Of a stretch of 35,865 nt of DNA, positions 1 through 8,015 are shown in pieces. The stretch is from Cyanobacteriota bacterium. GTDB lineage: Bacteria; Cyanobacteriota; Cyanobacteriia; PCC-6307; Cyanobiaceae. The translations under genes and the position numbers were made by a program. The stretch lies in the NCBI GenBank assembly GCA_026389285.1, contig JAPLID010000170.1:1-35865 (forward strand), written 5' to 3'. The notes beneath the pieces are model-generated. The model saw only the letters and a list, made by a program, of their open reading frames with translations. It had not been told where the DNA came from and made no database searches. The first letter of the stretch is position 1, and every line of letters begins with the position of its first letter.

Positions 1-175
1 AATTGCGGGAGCTGCGGCCGATCCGCTCCCGCAGACTGGCCAACTCGGTGGCCAGGGCGGTGAGTTGGTTGCGGAGTTCGTCGTTCTCCTGCTGCTGAGC
101 CAAGATGAACGTCCTGGCACCGGCTGGCCACGTCAACCAGCCCGCTTCTGAAATCCCAGCTGGTGGGGTGCCCAT
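1..175 (-). CDS. IS66-family transposase, N-terminal fragment (runs off window)
   Basis: Reading leftwards from ATG at 175-173, the product begins MGTPPAGISEAG, continues through a Gln/Glu/Leu-rich coiled-coil segment (AQQQENDELRNQLTALATEL), and reaches RERIGRSSRN at the window edge. This N-terminus, with a leucine-zipper-like helix followed by a 'R-x-S-R-N-S-S-K-P-P-S' type motif, is typical of IS66 transposases (TnpC). Only 58 codons are present; the catalytic DDE domain would lie beyond the left edge. Codon 12 is Gly (GGC) here, whereas the right copy reads GA- at the same codon, so the two copies are not identical beyond the shared end. Confidence 0.75.
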   Translation of the reverse strand, partial: MGTPPAGISEAGWLTWPAGARTFILAQQQENDELRNQLTALATELASLRERIGRSSRN

Positions 176-279
176 CACAACCAACCTCTGCTTGAGATGC
201 AAACGGGAATCAGGCCGCCGTCAAGGGTTCAGCAGGGATGAAGTTTACGGAGAGCTGTCCCGACCCCTGAATGGGTACC
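1..279 (-). mobile_element. IS66-family element, outer end, left copy (partial)
   Basis: The stretch 142-279 is repeated base for base, inverted, at 35727-35864. Both copies contain the start of the same transposase reading frame, so the shared part is the 5' end of an insertion sequence that leaves the window on the left. The outer boundary is placed at 279 because identity with the right copy stops there; the sequence just inside begins GGTACCCATTCAGGGG. Only this end is visible, so terminal repeats and target duplication cannot be tested. Family assignment rests on the encoded transposase N-terminus. Confidence 0.8.
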
Positions 280-461
280 TCCAACTTGAGGGATGGCGGC
301 GCATCGCCGTACGAGCCCGTTCCAATCAGCAGTTGATGGAAGCCCAGAAAAGTGGGGTGCCGAATAAGCAGCTGGTTGAGATGTGGATGGATTCCCAGCG
401 CTCCTTGCTCGACCTGGCCTATGAACATGATTGCGACGAACCCCATCACGCCAAGTCCTGA
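280..461 (+). pseudogene. 3' remnant of an unidentified gene cut by the IS element
   Basis: Directly beside the IS boundary a plus-strand frame stays open to TGA at 459-461. It encodes about 60 residues, hydrophilic and probably helical (LEGWRRIAVRARSNQQLMEA at the start, YEHDCDEPHHAKS at the end). Third codon positions are moderately G/C-rich, as expected for host coding DNA. The frame has no start of its own outside the IS, so it looks like the C-terminal stub of a gene truncated by insertion. The opposite strand (210-521) is also open but starts with TTG and has weaker codon bias. No family was recognised. Confidence 0.3.
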
Positions 462-577
462 ATAAATAGCAGCGATGTTGTTCTGGGTTGAACCTCGCAA
501 AGCCGAATATTCCCGATCCAACTCTGTCCGGAAGCTTGCTCAAGGATGTTGAGCCTCTGCGTCCATTTCACGGTGCA

Positions 578-814
578 TCAGCTCTTCTGCTGGGGCCCTG
601 GCTTCTCATTCAGGAGCGGAAACAGGCGAGGGGCGGCCAGGATCAGCAGCCAGGCCAGCGTGAAGCACGTACCCGCCAGCCACTGCTGACGCAACAACGC
701 CACCAAGGCCACGGTGCTGGCACTGATGCGCAAAGCACGCACCGCGAACCGAGCCAAGGCCAACGCCCGGGTCGGTTGCTGCTCAGAGGTTGAGGTCCCG
801 GACGGTTCAGGCAT
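578..814 (-). CDS. small hypothetical membrane protein (78 aa)
   Basis: A 78-residue product starting MPEPSGTSTSEQQPTR. After a polar N-terminus of about 25 residues it has two hydrophobic stretches, roughly residues 30-42 (ISASTVALVALL) and 47-68 (WLAGTCFTLAWLLILAAPRL), and a short charged tail (NEKPGPQQKS). Third codon positions are very strongly G/C (long runs of gcc, ctg, gcg, atc), which separates it from noncoding frames here. The ATG at 814 was preferred over a longer frame to 901 because the extra residues lack this bias. No Shine-Dalgarno sequence is evident. The family is not recognised; a cyanobacterial inner-membrane hypothetical is the best description. Confidence 0.55.
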   Translation of the reverse strand: MPEPSGTSTSEQQPTRALALARFAVRALRISASTVALVALLRQQWLAGTCFTLAWLLILAAPRLFPLLNEKPGPQQKS

Positions 815-1082
815 GAGAGACAGGCTCGCTGGCAAAGGGAGCAACGGCTGAAGAAGTCCCGGTCGAGGAGATTCTGATCGGCTGAGGCAGCCCCCGTGCA
901 CGCCCTCGGGTCGGCACCAAAGGCTCCAGCGCCGCCGGCGACATCCATTGAACGTCAGGGCCGAATTCCCGGCAGCACTGACCCAATGGGGTTACTGGGA
1001 TGCTTGGTTAGCACTGCCAGGCGCGGTGCTTCGATCGCGTGCCGGCCGCCATCTAAACTGACCAAGGGCTGCATTTGCCCAG
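815..1082. other. intergenic spacer upstream of tRNA-Thr
   Basis: About 270 bases with no frame showing coding bias. It should contain the promoter of the tRNA gene, but no clear -35/-10 pair can be asserted. Confidence 0.4.
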
Positions 1083-1154
1083 GCCGGCTTAGCTCAGTGG
1101 TAGAGCAGCGCTTTTGTAAAGCGAAGGCCATCGGTTCAAATCCGTTAGCCGGCT
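1083..1154 (+). tRNA. tRNA-Thr (UGU)
   Basis: The 72-nt sequence folds as a cloverleaf. The acceptor stem GCCGGCT (1083-1089) pairs with AGCCGGC (1147-1153), with U as discriminator. The D stem is GCTC/GAGC. The anticodon loop TTTGTAA has anticodon TGT, and the T loop is TTCAAAT. The outer anticodon pair (G-A) and one T-stem pair (T-T) are mismatched, but all invariant loop positions are present. CCA is not encoded. A run of eight T follows directly (1153-1160) and may end transcription together with the GC-rich acceptor arm. Confidence 0.93.
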
Positions 1155-1160
1155 TTTTTT

Positions 1161-1634
1161 CCCAGAACCCCTCTCGTCCGTACTGACATGGATGGGCAGG
1201 ATCCGCCTCGGTCCTGGCGGGACTCCCTGGGTTGATGAACAGGTTGATCAGGGAAAGCCAAAATGTTTTTGTTCATGAGAGGCAAGAGATCGTGATCACC
1301 GAGAACCGCAGACGGCGTTTGCCAATCACTAAGTCTGCATGGCACCAACTGGCGCTCTATCCGCGGACAACGATCCAATATGCCCAGCCATAGACCAGCG
1401 CAATCAGCGCAACCTGGTCATAACGGAGGGTCGAGCAGACAGCCTCTCATCACCAGATATCACAGGCAAAATCAAATAGCTTTTGATTCAAGGCCTCCTC
1501 ACCTGGACAGTCTTGTTGATCATCTCTTGCTCATGGATATGGAGATCATAGGCATCCTAAAAGCGATTACATTACAACAGAAAACCAGCGAGACCGCAGC
1601 CAAGACGTGATGCTTGGTCGGGAGATCAATCAGG
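1161..1634. other. AT-richer spacer, no confident gene
   Basis: This stretch of about 470 bases has clearly more A/T than the flanking genes. The frames open here (for example 1380-1610 on the plus strand) have no coding bias. One short plus frame, 1235-1393 (52 codons, MNRLIRESQN...), contains HERQEIVITENRRRRLPI, faintly like the centre of Phd/YefM antitoxins, but it lacks the usual start and length and no toxin gene is adjacent. I treat the region as noncoding or decayed. Confidence 0.4.
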
Positions 1635-2960
1635 TTATGGCCCAACCGCTCGCTCTCCGATTGCAGGAGCCTGCCGCTGTCTGAGCGGAGCCGGCAGCCG
1701 GGTGCTCACCAGGGCAGCAGCGGCCACTAGAAGCGAGGAGGTCCAGAGACAGGCGGTCATCCCGCCCAGCAGAAACATCGCACCAGAGAGCAACGTGCCC
1801 ACCAGCCGGCCGGCGGCATTGGCCATGTAGTAGAAACCCACATTGAGGCTCACCGCTTCGGCATCGGAATAGGCCAGGATCATGTAGCTGTGGATCGAGG
1901 AATTCATGGCGAATACCACACCGAATACCGCCAGGCCTGCCACCACAGCCACGCCGGGCTGCCCCACCTGACGCCAAAGGGCGATGGCGATTAAGGCAGG
2001 AATGGCCGTGAGCACCGCGCTCCAAAACTGCACCGCCGCAACGCCTGGAGCTGCGCTCTGCCCCCAGGCCCGCCGCAACGCCGGCGCTGCGCCCTGCACG
2101 ATCCCGTAGCCGATCACCCACAGGCCCATGAAGCCGCCCACCTCCCAGAACCGCCAGCCCAGGGCGGCCTCCAGAAACACCGGCAGTGCCACCACGAACC
2201 ACACATCGCGTGCCCCGAACAGAAAGAAGCGCGCCAGCGACAACACATTGATGCCGCGACTCTTGGAGAACAGGGCGCTGAAGCCAGGTTTCTGTTTCAT
2301 GCGGCCCATGTCGGCCGGCAGCACCAGGGTGCAGCAGAAGGCCAGCAGCAGGCCTGCCGCCATCACCGCAACGGCCGCATTGAAGCCGATCGTGGCCAGC
2401 AGCACACCACCGAGGAAGAAACCCACCCCCTTGAGGGCGTTCTTGGAGCCGGTGAGAATCGCCACCCAGCGGAATAACCGTTGTTCGCCCTGCTGTTGGT
2501 TATCCGGTGTTTCCGGCACCACGGTTTTGATAGCGCTCTTGGCGCTCATCTTGTTGAGATCCTTGGCGATGCCGCTGATCGCCTGGGCCACCATCACATA
2601 GGCCACGCTCCACCATTTGGGCCAGCTGTCGGCCACCGGGATCAACAGCAGCAGCGCCGCCACCTGCAGCAACGTGCCACTCCAGAGCGTGAGCCTGAGC
2701 CCGAAACGCCCCCCGAGCCAGCCGCCGTAAAGGTTGGTGATAATCCCGAAGAACTCATAAAAGAGAAACAGCAACGCAATCTCCAGCGTGCTGTAGCCAA
2801 GCGCATGGAAGTGGAACACCACCAGCATCCGCAGCGCTCCATCGGTGAGCGTGAAGGCCCAGTAGTTGGCCGTCACGATCATGTACTGCTGCAAGGCCGT
2901 CAGTCTTCGCATGGCCGCCCTGTTTTCCGAAAGCGGCGGGGTGGGTCTCGGTGTTGTCAT
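1635..2960 (-). CDS. arsJ: ArsJ, organoarsenical efflux MFS transporter
   Basis: ArsJ belongs to the major facilitator superfamily and exports 1-arseno-3-phosphoglycerate, which then breaks down to arsenate outside the cell. The 441-residue product has about 12 hydrophobic segments and the family's signature N-terminal region: NYWAFTLTDGALRML, then HFHALGYS, FLFYEFFGIITNLYGGWLG. A Lys/Asn/Ser-rich loop (SGIAKDLNKMSAKSAIK) follows the first helices. The gene lies 29 nt downstream of the GAPDH gene on the same strand, the arrangement described for the arsJ-gapdh pair. ATG at 2960 was chosen because the longer frame would overlap the GAPDH stop; ATG at 2912 is also possible and sits closer to the first conserved residues. 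No ArsR-type repressor gene is present in the window. Confidence 0.9.
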   Translation of the reverse strand: MTTPRPTPPLSENRAAMRRLTALQQYMIVTANYWAFTLTDGALRMLVVFHFHALGYSTLEIALLFLFYEFFGIITNLYGGWLGGRFGLRLTLWSGTLLQVAALLLLIPVADSWPKWWSVAYVMVAQAISGIAKDLNKMSAKSAIKTVVPETPDNQQQGEQRLFRWVAILTGSKNALKGVGFFLGGVLLATIGFNAAVAVMAAGLLLAFCCTLVLPADMGRMKQKPGFSALFSKSRGINVLSLARFFLFGARDVWFVVALPVFLEAALGWRFWEVGGFMGLWVIGYGIVQGAAPALRRAWGQSAAPGVAAVQFWSAVLTAIPALIAIALWRQVGQPGVAVVAGLAVFGVVFAMNSSIHSYMILAYSDAEAVSLNVGFYYMANAAGRLVGTLLSGAMFLLGGMTACLWTSSLLVAAAALVSTRLPAPLRQRQAPAIGERAVGP

Positions 2961-2989
2961 GGTGGGGAAGCGGCGGCGATCAACCGGGA

Positions 2990-4033
2990 TCAGCGCGCAT
3001 CCAGCAAGGCCACATGGCTCACCAGATCGGCCATGCGGCAGCTGTAGCCCCACTCGTTGTCGTACCAGGCATACACCTTGAGCTGGGTGCCATTCACCAC
3101 CATCGTCGAGAGGCCATCGACGATCGCGCTGCGCGGATCGTTGACATAGTCGACCGACACCAGCGGCCGGGTTTCGTAGCCGAGGATCCCTTGCAAGGGC
3201 CCATCAGCTGCCTCCTCGAAGGCCCGGTTCACCTCCTCCACACTGACGCTGCGCCTGAGCTCGAACACCGCATCGGTAAGCGAGGCATTAAGTAGTGGCA
3301 CCCGTACGGCGTGGCCGTTCAACTTGCCTTGCAGCTCCGGGAAGATCATGCCGATCGCCTTGGCTGAGCCGGTGGTGGTGGGGATCAGGCTCTGGCCGGC
3401 GGAACGAGCCCGGCGCAGATCGCTCTTGAAGCCATCCACCACCACCTGGGTGTTGGTCAGGTCATGCAGGGTGGTGATCGAGCCGTGTTCGATACCGAAG
3501 CTCTCCTGCACCACCTTCACCACCGGCGCCAGGCAGTTGGTGGTGCAGGAGGCGGCGGTGATTAGGCGGTGGAGGTTGGGGTCATAGAGGTGGTGGTTGA
3601 TGCCGAAGACGATGTTGAGCGCCTCGGCGCCGGCGATCTCGCCCTTCACCGGGCAGGCCACCACCACCCGTTTAAGGCCCACCGCATCGAAGTAGGGCTG
3701 CAGGGTTTCCGGTGTCTTGAACTTGCCGCTGCATTCGAGCACCATCTCCACTCCGGCCGCGCGCCAGGGCACGGCGGTGGGTTCTTTCTCCTGGCTGTAG
3801 CTCACCGGGGTGGTGCCCACCAAAAAACCATGCCTGTTGCCTGGCAACTCGCTGTTGCCCTGCACCGCCTGGTGCCAGCGGCCATGCACCGAGTCAAACG
3901 CCAGCAGATGGGCAGCGGCCTGGGCGTCACCGCCCGGGTCATTGACGTGGACGAGTTCGATGCCCGGGCGCCCCCAGAGGGCCCGGAACACCAGGCGGCC
4001 GATGCGACCGAAGCCGTTGATGCCGATCTTCAT
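2990..4033 (-). CDS. ArsJ-associated glyceraldehyde-3-phosphate dehydrogenase
   Basis: This enzyme forms 1-arseno-3-phosphoglycerate from glyceraldehyde 3-phosphate and arsenate, supplying the substrate of ArsJ. The 347-residue protein has the NAD-binding Rossmann start [19 protein letters not shown] and the adenine-side HVNDPGGD. It also has the active-site segment [13 protein letters not shown] with the nucleophilic Cys, the [12 protein letters not shown] stretch, and the C-terminal [12 protein letters not shown]. Length and motifs are those of a complete GAPDH. The divergence from housekeeping Gap1/Gap2 and the tight linkage to arsJ indicate the dedicated arsenical version, not a glycolytic one. 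Its start faces the channel gene, so the promoter should lie in 4034-4132. Confidence 0.9.
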   Translation of the reverse strand: MKIGINGFGRIGRLVFRALWGRPGIELVHVNDPGGDAQAAAHLLAFDSVHGRWHQAVQGNSELPGNRHGFLVGTTPVSYSQEKEPTAVPWRAAGVEMVLECSGKFKTPETLQPYFDAVGLKRVVVACPVKGEIAGAEALNIVFGINHHLYDPNLHRLITAASCTTNCLAPVVKVVQESFGIEHGSITTLHDLTNTQVVVDGFKSDLRRARSAGQSLIPTTTGSAKAIGMIFPELQGKLNGHAVRVPLLNASLTDAVFELRRSVSVEEVNRAFEEAADGPLQGILGYETRPLVSVDYVNDPRSAIVDGLSTMVVNGTQLKVYAWYDNEWGYSCRMADLVSHVALLDAR

Positions 4034-4132
4034 GGGGATCAGGGGCCGAATCGGCGAAGCAGGCCGGAACCATAGATCAACCGAAGTTGATTGGACTGGT
4101 GCTCTGCGTCACGTCTGCGGCCTCGGCGCTGC

Positions 4133-5014
4133 ATGAGCAAGGGATTGGGAGGGTGGAGGAGGGCCCGATCCCAGCGCGATCAGGCTGCTCCACAGCGCCC
4201 GACAATCAGCTGCCGCCCGATCTGTGACACTGCCCCCCAGGATCCGCAGCTCCTGGCAAAGAGTGAAACAATCAAACCAGCCAACGCATCGTCAGTGCAG
4301 AGAATTTATTTCTATAAGCGATTGCTGATCTCCTGTATCGCCCTCATGGTCTGCTTTGGCCTGCCCGTACCTTGGAGTCGGCTGGCCTCCGTTGGTTATT
4401 TATTACTTGGGCTAGTCCTGGTTCAAGGATTATGCAGCGAACCCACAGAGACTGCGACGCGTGGCACACCGTCAAGATCCTATCGAATACTCGGCATCAG
4501 TGCAATCGCATTCTGGTTGCTGTGGACGCTGACTCCGGTCGAGATGCCCAACACCGGGATTCCGGTCATCCTGCTGTGGACGATCTTCGGTGGCTGGAGC
4601 GCCATTCGACTGATCCGGCGACTGGCCAGTGAGCGCAAGGTGAATGGAGCCGTGCTGCAGGGAGCTCTGGCGGGATACCTGATGCTCGGACTGGCCAGCG
4701 GCCTGTTGCTGTGCAGCCTGGAAACCATCCAGCCTGGCAGCTTCCGGGGTATCGACATCGGCAGCGAGGCCGCCGGCCTGACGCATTCGGTGTGGGGCCT
4801 GAACTTTGTGGGGTTGAATTACTTTGCCTTCGTCAGTCTGACCACCATGGGCTATGGCGATGTCGTGCCGATGACAGCGGCAGCCAGCATGATCTGCGTG
4901 ATGATCGCCGTGACCGGAACCTTCTACATCGCCGCGATCATGGGGATCCTGATCAGCAGGCTCACCATTCAAGAAACCGAGCAGGCGCGCCAGTCATCCC
5001 GCAACAAGCAGTAG
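4133..5014 (+). CDS. two-pore-domain-like potassium channel protein (Ion_trans_2)
   Basis: The C-terminal half is a K+ channel pore module. A pore helix NYFAFVSL leads into the selectivity filter TTMGYGDVVP and is followed by the inner helix MICVMIAVTGTFYIAAIMGILISRL. Upstream are four hydrophobic segments (around LLISCIALMVCFGLPV, VGYLLLGLVLVQG, ILGISAIAFWLLWTL and IPVILLWTIFGGW) and a fifth before the pore (LMLGLASGLLLCSL). No RCK/TrkA-N domain follows; the tail is about 20 polar residues. The start is uncertain: ATG 4133 gives 293 residues with a basic leader, while GTG 4295 would begin just before the first membrane segment. ATG 4346 would cut that segment and was rejected. Confidence 0.8.
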   Translation: MSKGLGGWRRARSQRDQAAPQRPTISCRPICDTAPQDPQLLAKSETIKPANASSVQRIYFYKRLLISCIALMVCFGLPVPWSRLASVGYLLLGLVLVQGLCSEPTETATRGTPSRSYRILGISAIAFWLLWTLTPVEMPNTGIPVILLWTIFGGWSAIRLIRRLASERKVNGAVLQGALAGYLMLGLASGLLLCSLETIQPGSFRGIDIGSEAAGLTHSVWGLNFVGLNYFAFVSLTTMGYGDVVPMTAAASMICVMIAVTGTFYIAAIMGILISRLTIQETEQARQSSRNKQ

Positions 5015-5031
5015 CGCCAAGCAGCGCTACT
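5010..5031. terminator. hairpin at the 3' end of the channel gene
   Basis: AGTAGCGC (5010-5017) and GCGCTACT (5024-5031) are perfect 8-base complements around a 6-base loop. The left arm contains the channel stop codon. There is no T run, so the termination role is inferred from its place between two converging genes. Confidence 0.45.
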
Positions 5032-5191
5032 CGCCCTGAGCGCCGCCGCGGGCCACCGCTGAGGAGGCAGGATCGCCGCATTGAGGATGTTGATCGTCGT
5101 CACCTCCTGGCGGAAGGAGGCGGGGCTGACCGCGATCGTGTCGACCGGCAGGCGCCAGCAATGCGAAGTTTTGCCCAGCACGCGCAGCGGA

Positions 5192-5470
5192 TCAGGCTGG
5201 CCAGGGCAGAGGGCAGAGCAACTGCACCGGTCTGCGGATGGTGCGCCAGTCGCCATTGCTGGTGCTCACCTCCAGACCGATCGAAGCCTGGCTGGCATCG
5301 GGCTCGGGATCAAGGCCATCCAGCCAGCCGACGGCATCGCAAATGGCCTCTTCGATCGAGTCATAGAGACCGTCGAGGTGGGGATGGGGCTGGAGGAACG
5401 CGTCAATCAACCGGTAAGCCCGGGTCGCAGGCTGGGACGTCAAAAGCAGATGAGCATTCAGGGATTCCAT
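5192..5470 (-). CDS. hypothetical protein, probably truncated by a frameshift
   Basis: ATG at 5470 has a GAGGG-type ribosome-binding site about 8 nt upstream. The 92-residue product begins MESLNAHLLLTSQPATRAYR and ends at TGA after LLCPLPWPA. From about 5215 leftwards the coding signal moves to another frame: the sequence reading PDPLRVLGKTSHCWRLPVDT and onward to about 5065 uses almost only G/C-ending codons without a stop. This suggests one gene whose second half is out of frame, through a real indel or a sequencing error. The product is soluble and acidic in its middle (EEAICDAVGWLDGLDPEPD). I do not recognise the family. Confidence 0.5.
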   Translation of the reverse strand: MESLNAHLLLTSQPATRAYRLIDAFLQPHPHLDGLYDSIEEAICDAVGWLDGLDPEPDASQASIGLEVSTSNGDWRTIRRPVQLLCPLPWPA

Positions 5471-5736
5471 CACTCGACCCTCATGGGAGATGCATTCTGG
5501 ACGCTGTGCCAGATGCAAGACTGTCATCCATAACACCGTCAACTGTGCTCGCAGCCCTCTGAGCGGATCTGCATCAGTCCATGGCCTGAGATTCGGACTG
5601 GCGGACCTTGCTCCATCACCCTGGCGGCCTCAACTCCTGCAGGAGGACAAGTTCAATCTCAGGGATGATCGATCAGATGCTGATGATGCCCTGTCCATCC
5701 AGACCCAGGCAGAACGATTGCCCATGCCTGGCCCCC
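5471..5736. other. intergenic spacer downstream of the polyketide synthase
   Basis: About 265 bases between the type III polyketide synthase stop and the hypothetical gene start. No reading frame with codon bias and no strong hairpin was seen. The promoter of the hypothetical gene should lie at its left side. Confidence 0.3.
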
Positions 5737-6870
5737 TCACACGAGCAGGGCCACCTCGACGCAAAGGCCCGGCCCGAAGGCCATCGCCAGGCAGGGGCCG
5801 GTAGCGCCGCTGCGCCGCAAGCGCTCAAGGATGAACAGCAAGGTCGGCGAGGACATGTTGCCGCAGTCCCGCAGCACCGAGCGGGAGGGCTCGATCAGGG
5901 CGGGATCGAGCCCCAGGCTCTCCGTCACCGCCGAGAGGATGCGGGGGCCTCCGGGATGCACCGCCCAGCAACCGATGGCCGCGAGCGTGAACCCTTGCTT
6001 TGCCAGCCACCGTTCCAGCCAGGGCCTCAGATGCTCGGCAATCAGATCGGGAACCTGGGGGGACAGACCCATGACGAAGCCGTGATCCTCGATCGCCCAG
6101 GACATGGCGCCGGAGCTGGCGGGCACCAGCAGCGAACCGCTGGCGATCAGTCGCCGCAGCCCCGGCGCGGCCGGAGCCGCGATTGCCGACAGCTTCGTTG
6201 CCGACATCTCGGTTGACGGCGCCCCAACGGAAGCCACCAGGGCGGCGGCGCCGTCGGCGAACAGGGCATTGGCCACGATCCGCTCCCCCTCCCAGCCGTA
6301 CTGCAGATGCAGGCTGCAGAGTTCAACCGCGCAGAGCAGCACGCAGGCCCCGGGATCGGCGCCGGTGAAGCCGGCCGCCACCCGCAGACCGTTGAGGGCG
6401 GCGTGACACCCCATGAAGCCCACGTGGGTGCGGGCCACGTCAGCGGGCAGCGGCAGGGCGGCCATCAGGGCAAGATCGACGCCCGGGGCATGGAAGCCGG
6501 TGCAGGAAACCGTGATCAGATGGGTGATCCGTTCGGGGGGAACCTGCGCCTGCTCCAGGGCCGCCCGCACGGCCCGCAGGGCGAGGGGCGGGGCCTCCTG
6601 GCTGTAGCGGCGCATGCGCTCGCCGGTGCCGGGGCTGGTGGGGCCGAAAAAGCTCTGCTCACTGCCGGAGTTCAGGCCGGTGAGGTCCTCCAGCACGACG
6701 TGGCGTGCGCCGACCCCCGAACGGCGATGCAGGGTCTCCAGCAGCCGGTATCTGGAGGGGGAAGGCACCTGCTCGGGCAGGGCCACCCGGGCCGCAATCG
6801 CCGTGGCATCCCCCTGGTTGAGGCGATGGGGGGGCAGGGCCGTGCCCAGGCCGTGAATCGTCAGGGACAT
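5737..6870 (-). CDS. type III polyketide synthase (chalcone/alkylresorcinol synthase family)
   Basis: This homodimeric, ACP-independent ketosynthase condenses an acyl starter with malonyl-CoA. The 377-residue product has the family length and all three catalytic residues: Cys in TVSCTGFHAPGVD, His in WAVHPGGPRIL, Asn in RDCGNMSSPT. The C-terminal GFGPG-like loop reads AFGPGLCVE. ATG at 6870 overlaps the stop of the upstream oxidoreductase gene by 10 nt, indicating translational coupling. Together with that gene and the methyltransferase it matches the three-gene hierridin (hid) loci of picocyanobacteria and, in content, the Streptomyces srs phenolic-lipid operon. The product is therefore probably an alkylresorcinol made from a fatty acyl starter, but starter specificity cannot be read from sequence. 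Confidence 0.92.
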   Translation of the reverse strand: MSLTIHGLGTALPPHRLNQGDATAIAARVALPEQVPSPSRYRLLETLHRRSGVGARHVVLEDLTGLNSGSEQSFFGPTSPGTGERMRRYSQEAPPLALRAVRAALEQAQVPPERITHLITVSCTGFHAPGVDLALMAALPLPADVARTHVGFMGCHAALNGLRVAAGFTGADPGACVLLCAVELCSLHLQYGWEGERIVANALFADGAAALVASVGAPSTEMSATKLSAIAAPAAPGLRRLIASGSLLVPASSGAMSWAIEDHGFVMGLSPQVPDLIAEHLRPWLERWLAKQGFTLAAIGCWAVHPGGPRILSAVTESLGLDPALIEPSRSVLRDCGNMSSPTLLFILERLRRSGATGPCLAMAFGPGLCVEVALLV

Positions 6871-8015
6871 GGCTCTGGGGTGCTCCGTTGCAGGGTGGCA
6901 CCATCGAGATGCTGGAGCAGGGGTGCGGCCGCGGCCGGCCAGCGCCCGGCCGCGGCCAGCAGGGTCCGGCTCAGGCCGGGTCGCCGCAGGGCGAAGGCCA
7001 GGCCATGGCAGAAGCGCTGCCGCGTCCCGATCCGCAGCGCATGGCGGCGGGCCCATTGCCGCTCGAGCCCCCGGCTCCACTCGCTTTGCCCCTGCAGCAC
7101 CAGGGGTACGACCGCCAGAGCCCCCACCAGGGCCCAGCCCATGCCCTCGCCGGTGAACGGCTCCACATAGCCGGCGGCATCACCCAGCAACAGCAACCGC
7201 TCGGCGGCTGGGGGCGTGCTGCGGCGGGTGAGGGCCGGGGTGGCCCGCCAAGGCGCAGCAGCAAGCTGGGGGAGCGGATCGAAGCCAGCTTCGGCCAGCA
7301 CGTCGGCGGCGCTGGCGGCTGGACCGCCGGCCGCGATCAGCTGGGGCCGATCGAAGGCTGCCGCCAGGTTGAGCGCGCCCGCTTCGTTGCGCACCAGGCC
7401 CACGTAGCCATGGCGGCCGATGGCCATGTGAATCGTGCCCCCGCCGTAGCCCTTCACGCCGGCATCCAGCTCGCAACCGGCGCCGATCCTGGCCCGGGGG
7501 TTGATCCGCATCCGGATCGGCAGATCGGCGGCCAGGCCGGGACTGCCCAGCCCCGTGGCCACCAGCACGACCCTGGCACTGGTGGTCTGAAGCCCGGCAC
7601 CGGAGCGCAACAGCACCTCCCGGCCCCCGGGACAGGTCCCAGCCACGGTGGCTTCGGTCTGCGCGTACAACACGGCGCCAGCGGCGACGGCGGCCTCGCT
7701 CAAGGCCAGGTCAAGGCGGCCCCGGGACAAAGAGCGGCCCGCCGGCAGGGCGAGCTCCACCTGAAGACCTGGCAGGCCGAGGCGGATGCGCTCCAGGGAA
7801 GCCGCCCCAAGGTCATCGACCAGATGGCCCAGTCCCGCCTGCTCCAGGGCCCTGAGGGCCACGCCATTAAGGCAGCTGCCGCAGATCTTCCAGCGAGGAA
7901 AGGCCCGCTTCTCCACCAGCAGCACCCGCAGGCGGTAAGACGCCAACTGGTGGGCGGCCAGGGCACCGGCGGGTCCGGCGCCGATCACGATCACGTCCCA
8001 GTCCGGAGCGCTCAT
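6861..8015 (-). CDS. FAD-dependent oxidoreductase of the phenolic-lipid cluster
   Basis: A 384-residue flavoprotein of the geranylgeranyl-reductase/PHBH-like superfamily. It has the N-terminal dinucleotide fold DVIVIGAGPAGALAAHQLAS, then VLLVEKRAFPRWKICGSCLN, where the Cys-containing motif replaces the usual PR-x-K-x-C-G. The C-terminal FAD motif is LLLLGDAAGYVEPFTGEGMG. By analogy with SrsC or the hid oxidoreductase it probably hydroxylates or otherwise modifies the aromatic ring of the polyketide. ATG at 8015 overlaps the methyltransferase stop as ATGA, so the longer start at 8051 is unlikely. Its 3' end overlaps the polyketide synthase start. Confidence 0.85.
   Translation of the reverse strand: MSAPDWDVIVIGAGPAGALAAHQLASYRLRVLLVEKRAFPRWKICGSCLNGVALRALEQAGLGHLVDDLGAASLERIRLGLPGLQVELALPAGRSLSRGRLDLALSEAAVAAGAVLYAQTEATVAGTCPGGREVLLRSGAGLQTTSARVVLVATGLGSPGLAADLPIRMRINPRARIGAGCELDAGVKGYGGGTIHMAIGRHGYVGLVRNEAGALNLAAAFDRPQLIAAGGPAASAADVLAEAGFDPLPQLAAAPWRATPALTRRSTPPAAERLLLLGDAAGYVEPFTGEGMGWALVGALAVVPLVLQGQSEWSRGLERQWARRHALRIGTRQRFCHGLAFALRRPGLSRTLLAAAGRWPAAAAPLLQHLDGATLQRSTPEPCP

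Noticed and set aside
1235-1393. Short Phd/YefM-like antitoxin candidate
   Set aside because: Similarity is limited to a few residues, codon bias is weak and no toxin gene is adjacent.
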